From contig JAPVSJ010000025.1 of NCBI GenBank assembly GCA_047519745.1, forward strand, positions 1 to 18,839: a stretch of 18,839 bases of DNA, in the 5' to 3' direction. The first letter of the stretch is position 1, and every line of letters starts with the position of its first letter. The position numbers were made by a program, and so were the translations under genes. Below are positions 8,431 to 15,658 of this stretch, piece after piece. The notes under the pieces were generated by a model that did not search any database, was not told the DNA's origin, and saw nothing but the letters and a program-made list of their open reading frames with translations. The DNA is from VRUE01 sp047519745 (GTDB lineage Bacteria; Actinomycetota; Thermoleophilia; Solirubrobacterales; 70-9).

Positions 8431-9390
8431 CTAGGCGGCAGGCGTAATTCGCCCGGCCGGCTCGTCGGCCCTTGCCGGCGCCTCGACGAAGTCGAGCCAC
8501 TCCAGATACTCCTCGGCACGCCCGTGCAGCGCGTCCTGGAATTTGGCCTGGATCACACGCGTGATCTCACCCGGCTCGCCGAGCGGGTGGTCGTCGACCT
8601 CGCGCACGGGAACCAGCTCGGCCGCGGTCCCGGTGAGGAAGACCTCGTCCGCCAGGTAGAGCTCGGCGCGGGCGATGTCGCGCTCCTCGACCGCGTAGCC
8701 GAGGTCCTTGGCGATCTGCACGATCGCGTTGCGGGTGATGCCGTCGAGGATCGCGGCGGTGTGCGGCGGCGTGCAGATGACGCCGTCGCGGACGACGAAG
8801 ACGTTCTCGCCGGAGCCCTCGGAGACGAAGCCGTGCTGGTCGAGCAGGATCGCCTCGTCGTAACCGGCGTTGGTCGCCTCGGTCTTGGCGAGGACCGAGT
8901 TGAGGTACTGGCCCGAGGCCTTGGCGTGCGGGATCAGGCTGTCGCCGGAGATCGTCCGCCAGGAGGAGACCTTGGTGCGGATTCCGTGCTTGGAGCCCTC
9001 CTCGCCGAGGTAGACTCCCCACGGGAAGGCGGCGACGATGACGTCGATCGGAGCGTCCGTCGCGTAGAGCCCGAGGTTGCCGTAGCCGCGGTAGGCGAGC
9101 GGCCGGATGTAGCAGGAGCCGAGGTCGCAGCGACGGACCAGCTCGTTCGTTGCTTCGCGGATTTCCTCAGCCGAGTAGGGCAGCTCGAAGTAGTAGAGCT
9201 CGGCCGACTTCTCGAGCCGGGCGAGGTGCTCGCGGTGGCGGAACACGGCCGGACCTCGCTCGGTCTCGTAGCAGCGGATGCCCTCGAAGACGCCGGTGCC
9301 GTAGTGCAGGCCGTGGCTGAGCACGTGCGTCTTGGCGTCCTCCCAGGGCACGAACTCGCCGTTCTGCCAGATCAGCTCTGCCGTCTCCAT
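8431..9390 (-). CDS. ilvE: branched-chain amino acid aminotransferase
   Basis: PLP-dependent fold-type IV transaminase interconverting leucine, isoleucine and valine with their 2-keto acids, glutamate being the amino donor. 319 aa, near the usual 300-310 with a short C-terminal extension. The N-terminal block THVLSHGLHYGTGVFEGIRCY (21-41) carries the FEGIR signature; the Schiff-base lysine is Lys157 in HAKASGQYLNS, and SEGSGENVF (190-198) carries the PLP-contacting Glu. ATG 9390 has no Shine-Dalgarno. Instead CATAAT ends 7 nt before it and a 4/6 -35 lies 17 nt further up, so the gene probably has its own promoter and a leaderless mRNA besides read-through from leuB. Confidence 0.95.
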   Translation of the reverse strand: METAELIWQNGEFVPWEDAKTHVLSHGLHYGTGVFEGIRCYETERGPAVFRHREHLARLEKSAELYYFELPYSAEEIREATNELVRRCDLGSCYIRPLAYRGYGNLGLYATDAPIDVIVAAFPWGVYLGEEGSKHGIRTKVSSWRTISGDSLIPHAKASGQYLNSVLAKTEATNAGYDEAILLDQHGFVSEGSGENVFVVRDGVICTPPHTAAILDGITRNAIVQIAKDLGYAVEERDIARAELYLADEVFLTGTAAELVPVREVDDHPLGEPGEITRVIQAKFQDALHGRAEEYLEWLDFVEAPARADEPAGRITPAA

Positions 9391-9397
9391 CCGGGAA

Positions 9398-9426
9398 ATT
9401 ATGCCCGATGAGTCGAGAGGGGTCGA
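9398..9426 (-). promoter_or_regulatory. putative ilvE promoter (leaderless)
   Basis: Minus strand TCGACC (9426-9421), a 17-nt spacer, CATAAT (9403-9398), then 7 nt (TTCCCGG) and the ilvE ATG. Matches are 4/6 and 5/6. Transcription would begin at or within a base or two of the start codon. Nearly the whole 37-nt leuB-ilvE gap is taken up by this element. Confidence 0.55.
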
Positions 9427-9427
9427 G

Positions 9428-10534
9428 CTAGAGCTCGGAAAGCACGGCGGCGGTCATCTCCTCGGTGCCGACTTCGTGCTCCGTCGAGGGGCTGGCTGGG
9501 GTCGGCGCGGGCGCGACGGTTCCGCTCAGCAGGTCGGGCGTGCGCAGGCCGCGCTGCAGTACTGCGTCGACGGCGGACTCGATCCGGTCGGCGTCCTCGG
9601 GTCTTTCCAACCCGTGGCGCAGCATCATCGCCGTGCTGAGGAAGGTGGCCAGCGGGTTGGCGATCCCCTTTCCGGCGATGTCGGGGGCTGAGCCGTGGAC
9701 CGGCTCGAAGAGGCCGGGGGTGCCCGCCTCGCCGAGGCTGGCGGAGGGCAGCATCCCCAGCGAGCCGGTCAGCATTGCCGACTCGTCGCTGAGAATGTCG
9801 CCGAAGAGGTTCTCGGTGACGATCACGTCGAAGTCGGCGGGGCGCGAGACGAGCTGCATCGCGGCGTTGTCGACGAGCAGGTGGTCGAGCTGGACGTCGG
9901 GATAGTCCGAGGCGACGCCGCTGACCACCTCGCGCCAGAGTCGCGAGGTCTCGAGCACGTTCGCCTTGTCGACCGAGGTGACCCGGGGGGTGCGGCTGCC
10001 GCCCTCGGCGCGGCGCCGGGCGGCCTCGAAGGCCGTGCGGGCGATCCGCTCGATCTCCGTCCGCGAGTACTCGCAGGTGTCGTGGGCGGAGTCCCCATCG
10101 CGGCCGCTGTCGCCGAAGTAGATGCCGCCGGTCAGCTCGCGCACGACCAGCAGGTCGGTGCCGGCGATCCGCTCCTCGCGCAGCGGGCTGGCGCCGACCA
10201 ACGCCGGGCTGGGGCGCACCGGCCGCATGTTGGCGTATAGCCCCATTCCCTTGCGCAGGCCGAGCAGTCCCTGCTCCGGGCGCGGCGCGTCCGGGTCGGT
10301 GGTGTCCCATTTCGGGCCGCCGACGGCTCCGAGCAGGACTGCGTCGGACGCCCTGCACGCTGCCAGGACATCGTCGGTGAGGGCGACGCCGTGGGCGTCG
10401 ATCGAGCAGCCGCCCATCAGGCGCTCGTCGAACTCGAAATCGCCGAGCGCCTCGAGCAGCTCGGTCGCGGCGGCGACGATCTCGGGACCGATCCCGTCGC
10501 CGGGCAGGAGGACTATGCGCGGTGCGTCGCTCAT
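9428..10534 (-). CDS. leuB: 3-isopropylmalate dehydrogenase
   Basis: NAD-dependent oxidative decarboxylation of 3-isopropylmalate to 2-ketoisocaproate; in the citramalate route the same enzyme acts on erythro-3-methylmalate. 368 aa, homodimer of the isocitrate/isopropylmalate dehydrogenase family. LLPGDGIGPE (9-18) is the N-terminal signature, GAVGGPKWD (69-77) follows, RELTGGIYFG is near 132-141, the metal/substrate loop is VTENLFGDILSDESAMLTGSLGMLPSA (near 233-259) and the NAD-binding part is EPVHGSAPDIAGKGIANP (near 270-287). The C-terminus has a Pro/Ser/Thr-rich stretch (APAPTPASPSTEHE) before the last helix, slightly longer than usual. ATG 10534 follows the methyltransferase stop by 12 nt and has no Shine-Dalgarno; a promoter-like TCAACA/TAGAGT lies just upstream. 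Confidence 0.97.
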   Translation of the reverse strand: MSDAPRIVLLPGDGIGPEIVAAATELLEALGDFEFDERLMGGCSIDAHGVALTDDVLAACRASDAVLLGAVGGPKWDTTDPDAPRPEQGLLGLRKGMGLYANMRPVRPSPALVGASPLREERIAGTDLLVVRELTGGIYFGDSGRDGDSAHDTCEYSRTEIERIARTAFEAARRRAEGGSRTPRVTSVDKANVLETSRLWREVVSGVASDYPDVQLDHLLVDNAAMQLVSRPADFDVIVTENLFGDILSDESAMLTGSLGMLPSASLGEAGTPGLFEPVHGSAPDIAGKGIANPLATFLSTAMMLRHGLERPEDADRIESAVDAVLQRGLRTPDLLSGTVAPAPTPASPSTEHEVGTEEMTAAVLSEL

Positions 10535-10543
10535 CGCGCGCGG

Positions 10544-10572
10544 ACTCTACGCGACGCGGGCTTCGATGTTGA
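10544..10572 (-). promoter_or_regulatory. possible internal leuB promoter
   Basis: Minus strand TCAACA (10572-10567, 4/6), a 17-nt spacer and TAGAGT (10549-10544; fits TANNNT), with 9 nt to the leuB ATG. The TAG of the -10 is also the methyltransferase stop codon, so the match could be partly chance. Confidence 0.3.
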
Positions 10573-11332
10573 GGCGCACGTAATCGAGAACCAAGGGCTG
10601 CTCGGCCTCGGCCAGGACCGCTTCCGCAAACGGCCGTCGCTTCTCATCCGGCAGCTGCGCCAGCAAGGGGCCCAGAGTGACAGTCATGGTGAAGGTGAGG
10701 GGGTCGTCGGGTTGCACGGGCTTAGGTTCCAACCAGCAGCGGACCTCGTCGAAGCTGGCATTTCGCAGGCGCGTCTCGGTCTCCTCGGGTCCAGCGAAGT
10801 TCCAGAGTGAATTGGCCTCGCCGAAGTGCTGCCCGAACTCATGATCGGAGGCCGCGGTGACGATCGCTTGCGCATGGCGGGCGACGTTGCCTTCGCCGCC
10901 GCACTGGGCGACCAGGCGGCCGCCTGGTCGCAGCGCCGCCCGCAGGCGGGCGAAGAGACGGTCATGGTCGAGCAGCCAGTGAAAGGTCGCAGTGGAGAAG
11001 ACGAGGTCGACCGGCTCGGCTATCTCCAGCTCGCCGAGGTCGGCGACAACGTAGTCGACCTCCTCCCCCAGTCGCTCGCGGGCTTTCGCGATCATCGCGG
11101 CAGAGCCATCTACGGCGATCAGGTGTCCATCGGGGAGGCGCGCGAGCAGCTGTTCGCTGACCCGACCCGACCCACAGCCGGCGTCAACGACATCCTCGTC
11201 GCCGCGCAGCTCAAGCCGCTCCAGCACCTCCGTGCCCCAGTTGAACTGTGGATCGGAGACCTGGTCATAGGTCTCCGCGTCCCACTCGCGTGAGCTGCTG
11301 TTCATCGCTCCGATCGAGTTGGGATCGCTCAT
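10547..11332 (-). CDS. class I SAM-dependent methyltransferase, trans-aconitate-methyltransferase-like
   Basis: Rossmann-fold methyltransferase of 261 aa. Motif I is VVDAGCGSGRVSEQL (48-62), the acidic residue ending strand beta2 is in LIAVDGSAAMI (71-81), motif II is YVVADLGEL (94-102), and VFSTATFHWLLDH (111-123) resembles the FHW/LQW stretch of the Tam (trans-aconitate methyltransferase) group; LRPGGRLVAQCGGEG (134-148) is the usual post-motif. No TM or signal peptide. ATG 11332 overlaps the leuD stop by 4 nt (ATGA), and the stop lies 12 nt before leuB. ATG 11305 is an alternative start. Known for the family: yeast Tmt1 and bacterial Tam methylate trans-aconitate, and Tmt1 also methylates 3-isopropylmalate. 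Context suggests a carboxyl methyltransferase acting on a leucine-pathway acid; this is inference. Confidence 0.88.
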   Translation of the reverse strand: MSDPNSIGAMNSSSREWDAETYDQVSDPQFNWGTEVLERLELRGDEDVVDAGCGSGRVSEQLLARLPDGHLIAVDGSAAMIAKARERLGEEVDYVVADLGELEIAEPVDLVFSTATFHWLLDHDRLFARLRAALRPGGRLVAQCGGEGNVARHAQAIVTAASDHEFGQHFGEANSLWNFAGPEETETRLRNASFDEVRCWLEPKPVQPDDPLTFTMTVTLGPLLAQLPDEKRRPFAEAVLAEAEQPLVLDYVRLNIEARVA

Positions 11333-11892
11333 AGCGCGGTCGTAACCGGTCCGGCTTCGAAAGGCTGGCCGGCCTCGAAGGCCTCGATCGCCGCGACGCT
11401 CTCCAGCGTGATTCCGATGTCGTCGAGGCCGTTCAGCAGGCGGTGCCGTATGTCCGGCTCGATCGCGAACTCGAAGACCCCGGCGGCGCAGGTGACCGTC
11501 TGGTCGTCGACGTCGATCCGCGCCTCGCCGGCCTCGGCGACCGCGCGGCAGTGCTCCTCGTCGAGCTCGACCGGCAGCAGGCCGATCTTGGTGCAGTTGG
11601 AGTAGAAGATGTTGGCGAAGGAGGGCGCGACTATCGCCTCGAAGCCGAAGTCCTCCAGCGCCCAGGGCGCGTGCTCGCGCGAGGAGCCGCAGCCGAAGTT
11701 GCGGCCGGCGACGAGGATCGGGTTCGGCTCGAGCTCGATCTCACCGTCGCGGATCCAGTCGTAGAAGAGGAACTCGCCGAAGCCGGTCCGCTCGACCCGC
11801 TTGAGGAACTGCTTGGGGATGATCTGGTCGGTGTCGACGTCGTGCCGGTCCAGCACCGAGACCTTGCCCTCGATCACGTCTATCGGTCGCAT
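11329..11892 (-). CDS. leuD: 3-isopropylmalate dehydratase small subunit
   Basis: Swivel subunit of isopropylmalate isomerase, pairing with LeuC to convert 2- to 3-isopropylmalate (and citramalate to 3-methylmalate). From ATG 11892 the protein is 187 aa. Motifs are DRHDVDTDQIIPKQFLKR (15-32) and the substrate-recognition loop AGRNFGCGSSREHAPWAL (about 62-79), followed by IVAPSFANIFYSNC. The frame is open further upstream into leuC, but ATG 11892 begins 2 nt after the leuC stop, has GGAG about 8 nt ahead, and gives the family N-terminus (MRPIDVIEGKVSVLDRHDVDTD). The last codons overlap the methyltransferase start. Confidence 0.96.
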   Translation of the reverse strand: MRPIDVIEGKVSVLDRHDVDTDQIIPKQFLKRVERTGFGEFLFYDWIRDGEIELEPNPILVAGRNFGCGSSREHAPWALEDFGFEAIVAPSFANIFYSNCTKIGLLPVELDEEHCRAVAEAGEARIDVDDQTVTCAAGVFEFAIEPDIRHRLLNGLDDIGITLESVAAIEAFEAGQPFEAGPVTTAL

Positions 11893-11894
11893 GC

Positions 11895-13280
11895 CTAGCT
11901 CCAATCCCTGATGTCGACGAAATGGCCCTCGATCGCGGCGGCGGCGGCCATCCTCGGGCTGACCAGGTGCGTCCTGCCGCCCTTGCCCTGCCGCCCCTCG
12001 AAGTTGCGATTCGAGGTCGAGGCGCAGCGCTCGCCCTCGATCAGGATGTCCGGGTTCATTCCCAGGCACATCGAGCAGCCCGCCTCGCGCCACTCGAACC
12101 CGGCGGCGCGGAAGACCTCGTGCAGGCCCTCTCCCTCGGCGGTCGCCTTGACCTGCTGGGAGCCGGGGACGACCATCGCCCGCACCGAGTCGGCGACGCG
12201 GCGGCCGTCGACCACGGCGGCGGCCTCGCGCAGATCCTCGATCCGCGAGTTGGTGCAGGAGCCGATGAACACCCGCTCCGGCTTCACCTCGGTCATCGGC
12301 GTGCCGGGCTCGAGGGCCATGTAGGCGAGGGCCCTTTCCGCCGACTCGCGATCGGCCGGCGACTCCATCGCGGCCGGGTCGGGGACCGTGTCGGTGACCT
12401 CGACGACCATGCCGGGGTTGGTGCCCCAGGTGACCATCGGCGAGATCCCGGCGGCGTCGATCTCGACCTCGGAGTCAAAGCTCGCGTCGGCGTCGGTCGG
12501 CAGCTCGCGCCAGCGCTCGACCGCGGCGTCGAAGTCGTCCGGCGCGGCGGCCTTGCCACGCACCCACTCGAAGGTGGTCTCGTCGGGGGCGATCATGCCA
12601 GCCCGCCCGCCGCCCTCGATCGTCATGTTGCAGACGGTCATCCGGCCGGGCATCGAGAGCGACTCGATCGCCGGGCCGGCGTATTCGACCGCGTAGCCGG
12701 CCATGCCGCCGGTGCCGAGGCGGCCGATCGTCGCCAGGATCAGGTCCTTCGGCGTCACGCCGGGGCCGAGCTCGCCCGAGTAGAGGATGCGCATCGTCTT
12801 CGGCCGCTTCTGGACCAGGCACTGGGTCGCCAGCACGTGCTCGACCTCGGAGGTGCCGATGCCGAAGGCGAGCGCGCCGAAGGCGCCGTGGGTCGAGGTA
12901 TGGCTGTCGCCGCAGACGATCGTCATGCCGGGCTGGGTCACCCCCAGCTCGGGCCCGATCACGTGGACGATGCCCTGTCGCTCGGAGCCCAGCGAGTAGA
13001 GCGGGACGCCGAACTCCTCGCAATTGCGCTCCAGCGTTTCGACCTGGACCCGCGAGAGCTCGTCGGCGATCAACCGCGCCGCCATCGTGCCGTCGGTCGG
13101 CACGTTGTGGTCGGCCGTGGCCAGCGTCCGGTCCGGCCGGCGCAGCGGCCGTCCGGCCAGGCGCAGCCCGTCGAAAGCCTGCGGCGAGGTGACCTCGTGA
13201 ACCAGGTGCAGGTCGATGTAGAGCAGGCCGTCGGAGACCTCGTGCTTGCTCCAGATCTTGTCGAACATCGTGCTTGGCAT
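11895..13280 (-). CDS. leuC: 3-isopropylmalate dehydratase large subunit
   Basis: Aconitase-family [4Fe-4S] subunit of isopropylmalate isomerase; works with LeuD. 461 aa, normal for bacterial LeuC. The cluster ligands are Cys342 (GSCTNSR) and Cys402 and Cys405 (CSMCLGMN). Other signatures are ADHNVPT (56-62), VCGDSHTSTHGAFGALAFGIGTSEVEHVLATQ (122-153) and the C-terminal STSNRNFEGRQG. ATG 13280 has GAGGAG about 9-10 nt upstream, and this Shine-Dalgarno overlaps the end of the regulator gene (stop 4 nt before the ATG), so the two are likely coupled; ATG 13268 (MFDKIW) is a second possible start. leuD follows after 2 nt. Confidence 0.97.
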   Translation of the reverse strand: MPSTMFDKIWSKHEVSDGLLYIDLHLVHEVTSPQAFDGLRLAGRPLRRPDRTLATADHNVPTDGTMAARLIADELSRVQVETLERNCEEFGVPLYSLGSERQGIVHVIGPELGVTQPGMTIVCGDSHTSTHGAFGALAFGIGTSEVEHVLATQCLVQKRPKTMRILYSGELGPGVTPKDLILATIGRLGTGGMAGYAVEYAGPAIESLSMPGRMTVCNMTIEGGGRAGMIAPDETTFEWVRGKAAAPDDFDAAVERWRELPTDADASFDSEVEIDAAGISPMVTWGTNPGMVVEVTDTVPDPAAMESPADRESAERALAYMALEPGTPMTEVKPERVFIGSCTNSRIEDLREAAAVVDGRRVADSVRAMVVPGSQQVKATAEGEGLHEVFRAAGFEWREAGCSMCLGMNPDILIEGERCASTSNRNFEGRQGKGGRTHLVSPRMAAAAAIEGHFVDIRDWS

Positions 13281-13283
13281 CGC

Positions 13284-13889
13284 TTAGCTCCTCCTCAGTC
13301 CGGCGGCTATCACGGCGAGGAAGCGTGCCTGCTCCTCGCCGTCATTCTCGAAGTGGTGGGGCAGGTCGGCGTCGAAGGTGACGCTGTCGCCCGCGTGCAG
13401 CTCATGGCGGGTGCCGTCAACGGTCAGCGCCAACACGCCGGTCAGGACGATGGCGGTCTCACGGCTGCCCGGCTCGTGCATGGGCGGATCGTCCGGCCCG
13501 CCGGTCGTCGCCCCGACTTTCAGCGTGTGCAGGGAGACGTCGGCGCGCTGTCCGGGCAGCGGCGGGGTCAGCTCCTCGAAGCGGTGCCCGCCGCGCTCGA
13601 AGCGGCGGCGCCCGCCGGCGCGGCTGACCGCGACGTGCTCGCCCTCGTCGAGACGCAGCAGTTGCGAGAGGGTCAGCTCCAGACCGGCCGCGATCTTCTC
13701 GGCGACCGCGAGGGTCGGGCTCGTCTCCCCCCGCTCGACCTGTGAGAGCATCGGCGCGCTGACCCCGCTGCGCTCGGCCAGGTCGCGCAGCGAGAACCCC
13801 ATCGCCTCGCGGAGGGCTTTGACTCGGCGACCGACAGCCGATGCGGTTGCGTCGGCTGGAACGGCGTTTTCGGTGGCGACCTTGCTCAT
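13284..13889 (-). CDS. XRE-family helix-turn-helix regulator with C-terminal cupin domain
   Basis: 201-aa DNA-binding regulator. The N-terminal XRE HTH (about 16-72) has VGRRVKALREAMGFSLRDLAERSGVSAPMLSQVERGETSPTL. The cupin_2-type sensor domain (about 115-197) has PPMHEPGSRETAIVLTGVLALTVDG and a second half with PHHFEN; His138 and His178 are in ligand-like positions. Such HTH-cupin proteins usually bind a small metabolite and repress or activate adjacent genes. I chose ATG 13889 (MSKVATENAV) because it lies 7 nt after TAACGT with an upstream TGN and next to a perfect palindrome; an open frame continues to 14003 inside leuA. The gene lies 34 nt after leuA and 3 nt before leuC, so it splits leuA from leuCDB and probably controls the downstream part. 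The ligand is unknown; a leucine-pathway acid is a reasonable guess. Confidence 0.9.
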   Translation of the reverse strand: MSKVATENAVPADATASAVGRRVKALREAMGFSLRDLAERSGVSAPMLSQVERGETSPTLAVAEKIAAGLELTLSQLLRLDEGEHVAVSRAGGRRRFERGGHRFEELTPPLPGQRADVSLHTLKVGATTGGPDDPPMHEPGSRETAIVLTGVLALTVDGTRHELHAGDSVTFDADLPHHFENDGEEQARFLAVIAAGLRRS

Positions 13890-13890
13890 C

Positions 13891-13914
13891 GTCTGTACGT
13901 TATCACGTACAGAC
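13891..13914 (-). promoter_or_regulatory. perfect palindrome, likely operator plus core promoter of the XRE-cupin gene
   Basis: GTCTGTACGT (13891-13900), TATC, ACGTACAGAC (13905-13914): a perfect 10+4+10 inverted repeat. On the minus strand it contains an extended -10 (TGA + TAACGT, 13905-13897) that ends 7 nt before the ATG at 13889. Regulator binding here would block its own promoter. A further GTAC half-motif lies just outside at 13915-13918 and another at 13937-13940. I found no second copy of the palindrome elsewhere in the window. Confidence 0.7.
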
Positions 13915-13923
13915 GTACTGACT

Positions 13924-15522
13924 CTACGGCCCCGGCGTACGTTCAACCGCGGCCTCGGCGGTTGCCGCCTCGGCCTCGCGGATCGCGGCGCCCTCGAGGG
14001 CATTGGAGAGCGCCCGCACGTAGGCGCGGGCGGAAGCCTCGAGGATGTCCGTCGCCACCCCCTGGCCGGTCGCCAGGCGCCCGGCGGCGCGCAGCATCAC
14101 CGTCACCTGGCCGAGGGCGTCCTCCCCCCCGGTCACCGCCTCGACCGTGTACTGGCGCAGCTCGCACTCGGTCTCGGTGGCCTTCTGGATCGCGTGGAAG
14201 ATCGCGTCGACCGGGCCGTCGCCGCCCGACTCGCCGACGACCTCCTCGCCGGAGGGCAGGGCGACGGCGACGCGGGCCAGCGGCTCGCGACGCGAGCCAG
14301 CCTCGACCTCGAACCAGGCCAGCTCGTGGGCGTCGGCGCGCTCGCGCATCTCGTCGGAGACGATCGCCTCCAGGTCGAGCGCCGTGACCTGCTTCTTGCG
14401 GTCGGCGATCTCCTTGAAGCGCTTGAAGGCGGCGTTGAGGGCGTTGCCCTCGATCTTGAAGCCGAGCTGCTCCAATGCGTCGCGCAGCGCGTGGCGGCCG
14501 GAGTGCTTGCCCAGCACGAGCGAGTTCGACTCCAGGCCGACTTCGGTCGCGTCCATGATCTCGTAGGTGGTGCGCTCCTTCAGCACACCGTCCTGGTGGA
14601 TGCCGGACTCGTGGGCGAAGGCGTTGCGGCCGACGATCGCCTTGTTGGGCTGGATCGCGTAGCCGGTCAGGCGCGAGACCATGCGGCTGGTACGGGCCAG
14701 CTCGCGGCTGTTGAGGCCGGTCGAGAGCCCGTGCACGTCCTCCCTGGTCTTGATCAGCATCACGATCTCCTCCAGCGAGCAGTTGCCGGCGCGCTCGCCG
14801 ATCCCGTTCACCGCGCACTCGACCTGCCGCGCGCCGGCCAGCAAGCCGGCGTATGAGTTGGCGACAGCCAGACCGAGATCGTCGTGGCAGTGGACCGAGA
14901 CCTCGACCTCGCGCAGACCCGGGACCAACTCATAGAGGCGGCGGAAGTAGTCCGCGTACTCCTCGGGGGTCGTGTAGCCGACGGTGTCGGGAACGTTGAC
15001 CACGGTCGCGCCTTCCTCGACCGCGATCGCGCAGACCTCCGCGGTGAACTCGATGTCGGCGCGGGTCGCGTCCATCGGCGAGAACTCGACGTCCTCGCAG
15101 TAGGACTTGGCCAGCGTGACAGCGGCGCGGGCCTGTCCCTTGACGTCCTCGCGATCGGTCTGCAGCTGGTGCTCGATGTGGATGTCGGAGGTCGAGATGA
15201 AGGTGTGGATCCGCGGGCGGGCGGCGTCGCGGATGGCGCCCCAGGCGGCGTCGATGTCGGCCTTGTGGGTGCGGGCGAGGCCGCAGATCACCGGCCCCTC
15301 CACCTGCCGCGAGATCGCCTCGACGGCCTCGAAGTCCCCGGGCGAGGTGATCGGGAAGCCGGCCTCGATCACGTCGACGCCGAGCCGCGCCAGCTGCTGC
15401 GCGATCTCGACCTTCTCCGCCGTGTTCAGCGAGATGCCGGGCGACTGCTCGCCGTCGCGCAGGGTGGTGTCGAAGATGTGGACGCGGTTCGCGTCGGATG
15501 CGGTACTCGGGGTGGTGCTCAC
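13924..15522 (-). CDS. leuA: 2-isopropylmalate synthase
   Basis: First committed step of leucine synthesis: 2-ketoisovalerate + acetyl-CoA to 2-isopropylmalate. 532 aa. The DRE-TIM barrel starts with FDTTLRDGEQSPG (17-29), the metal-binding HCH is at 211-213 followed by DDLGLAVANS, and NGIGERAGNCSLEE is at 239-252. A linker (NAFAHESGIHQDG, 300-312) leads to the C-terminal leucine-binding dimer domain (about 400-515) with SGGDGPVDAIFHAI and TGQGVATDILEAS, so allosteric leucine inhibition is expected. This is the bacterial LeuA type 1 form (about 510-530 aa), not the longer mycobacterial form. The GTG start at 15522 has a strong purine-rich Shine-Dalgarno, GGAGAAGGAGG (15539-15529). That sequence is perfectly complementary to part of the upstream leader ORF, implying translational control. 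Confidence 0.97.
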   Translation of the reverse strand: MSTTPSTASDANRVHIFDTTLRDGEQSPGISLNTAEKVEIAQQLARLGVDVIEAGFPITSPGDFEAVEAISRQVEGPVICGLARTHKADIDAAWGAIRDAARPRIHTFISTSDIHIEHQLQTDREDVKGQARAAVTLAKSYCEDVEFSPMDATRADIEFTAEVCAIAVEEGATVVNVPDTVGYTTPEEYADYFRRLYELVPGLREVEVSVHCHDDLGLAVANSYAGLLAGARQVECAVNGIGERAGNCSLEEIVMLIKTREDVHGLSTGLNSRELARTSRMVSRLTGYAIQPNKAIVGRNAFAHESGIHQDGVLKERTTYEIMDATEVGLESNSLVLGKHSGRHALRDALEQLGFKIEGNALNAAFKRFKEIADRKKQVTALDLEAIVSDEMRERADAHELAWFEVEAGSRREPLARVAVALPSGEEVVGESGGDGPVDAIFHAIQKATETECELRQYTVEAVTGGEDALGQVTVMLRAAGRLATGQGVATDILEASARAYVRALSNALEGAAIREAEAATAEAAVERTPGP

Positions 15523-15529
15523 GGGCTTC

Positions 15530-15539
15530 CTCCTTCTCC
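15530..15539 (-). promoter_or_regulatory. leuA Shine-Dalgarno region, complementary to leader Leu codons
   Basis: Minus strand GGAGAAGGAG, 7 nt before the leuA GTG. It is the exact reverse complement of CTCCTTCTCC at 15618-15609 (codons 11-14 of the leader peptide). In the free mRNA these 10 bases would pair and hide the leuA ribosome site. The intervening RNA can form two small hairpins (15607-15594 and 15582-15567), which would bring the two strands together. Confidence 0.7.
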
Positions 15540-15566
15540 GGTGCTTTCGAATGACCTCTGTCTCTC

Positions 15567-15607
15567 GCGGCTATCGCGCCGCCCAGCGCTATTCCCCCCG
15601 AAGGGGG
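15567..15607 (-). other. leuA leader hairpins between anti-SD and SD
   Basis: First hairpin: CCCCC (15607-15603), UUCG loop, GGGGG (15598-15594), with the very stable C(UUCG)G closing pair; it covers leader codons 14-19. Second hairpin: GCGGC (15582-15578), loop GCGATA, GCCGC (15571-15567). Neither is followed by a U-run, so they look like folding scaffolds rather than intrinsic terminators. Confidence 0.6.
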
Positions 15608-15648
15608 AGGAGAAGGAGTAGCGCGAGGCTGTCGAAGCGGTGCGTCAT
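15589..15648 (-). CDS. leuL: leu operon leader peptide
   Basis: A 19-codon ORF, MTHRFDSLALLLLLPLRGE, ending with TAG 66 nt before the leuA start. Seven of 19 codons are Leu, five of them consecutive (codons 10-14: CTA CTC CTT CTC CTC), and they include CTA and CTT, which are rare in this GC-rich setting. This is the classic form of an amino-acid attenuator peptide. A promoter-like TTGCGA-16 nt-TAAGCT lies just upstream, making the leader nearly leaderless; no strong Shine-Dalgarno is visible. The frame is open further upstream, into the antisense of the MFS gene, but only this part makes sense. The Leu codons 11-14 double as the complement of the leuA Shine-Dalgarno. Confidence 0.8.
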   Translation of the reverse strand: MTHRFDSLALLLLLPLRGE

Positions 15649-15658
15649 TCGCCGCTTC

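Noticed and set aside
11922..13745. 607-codon plus-strand frame opposite leuC and the regulator
   Set aside because: Composition-driven shadow; the translation is His/Arg/Gly/Val-rich without motifs and the opposite strand is certain.
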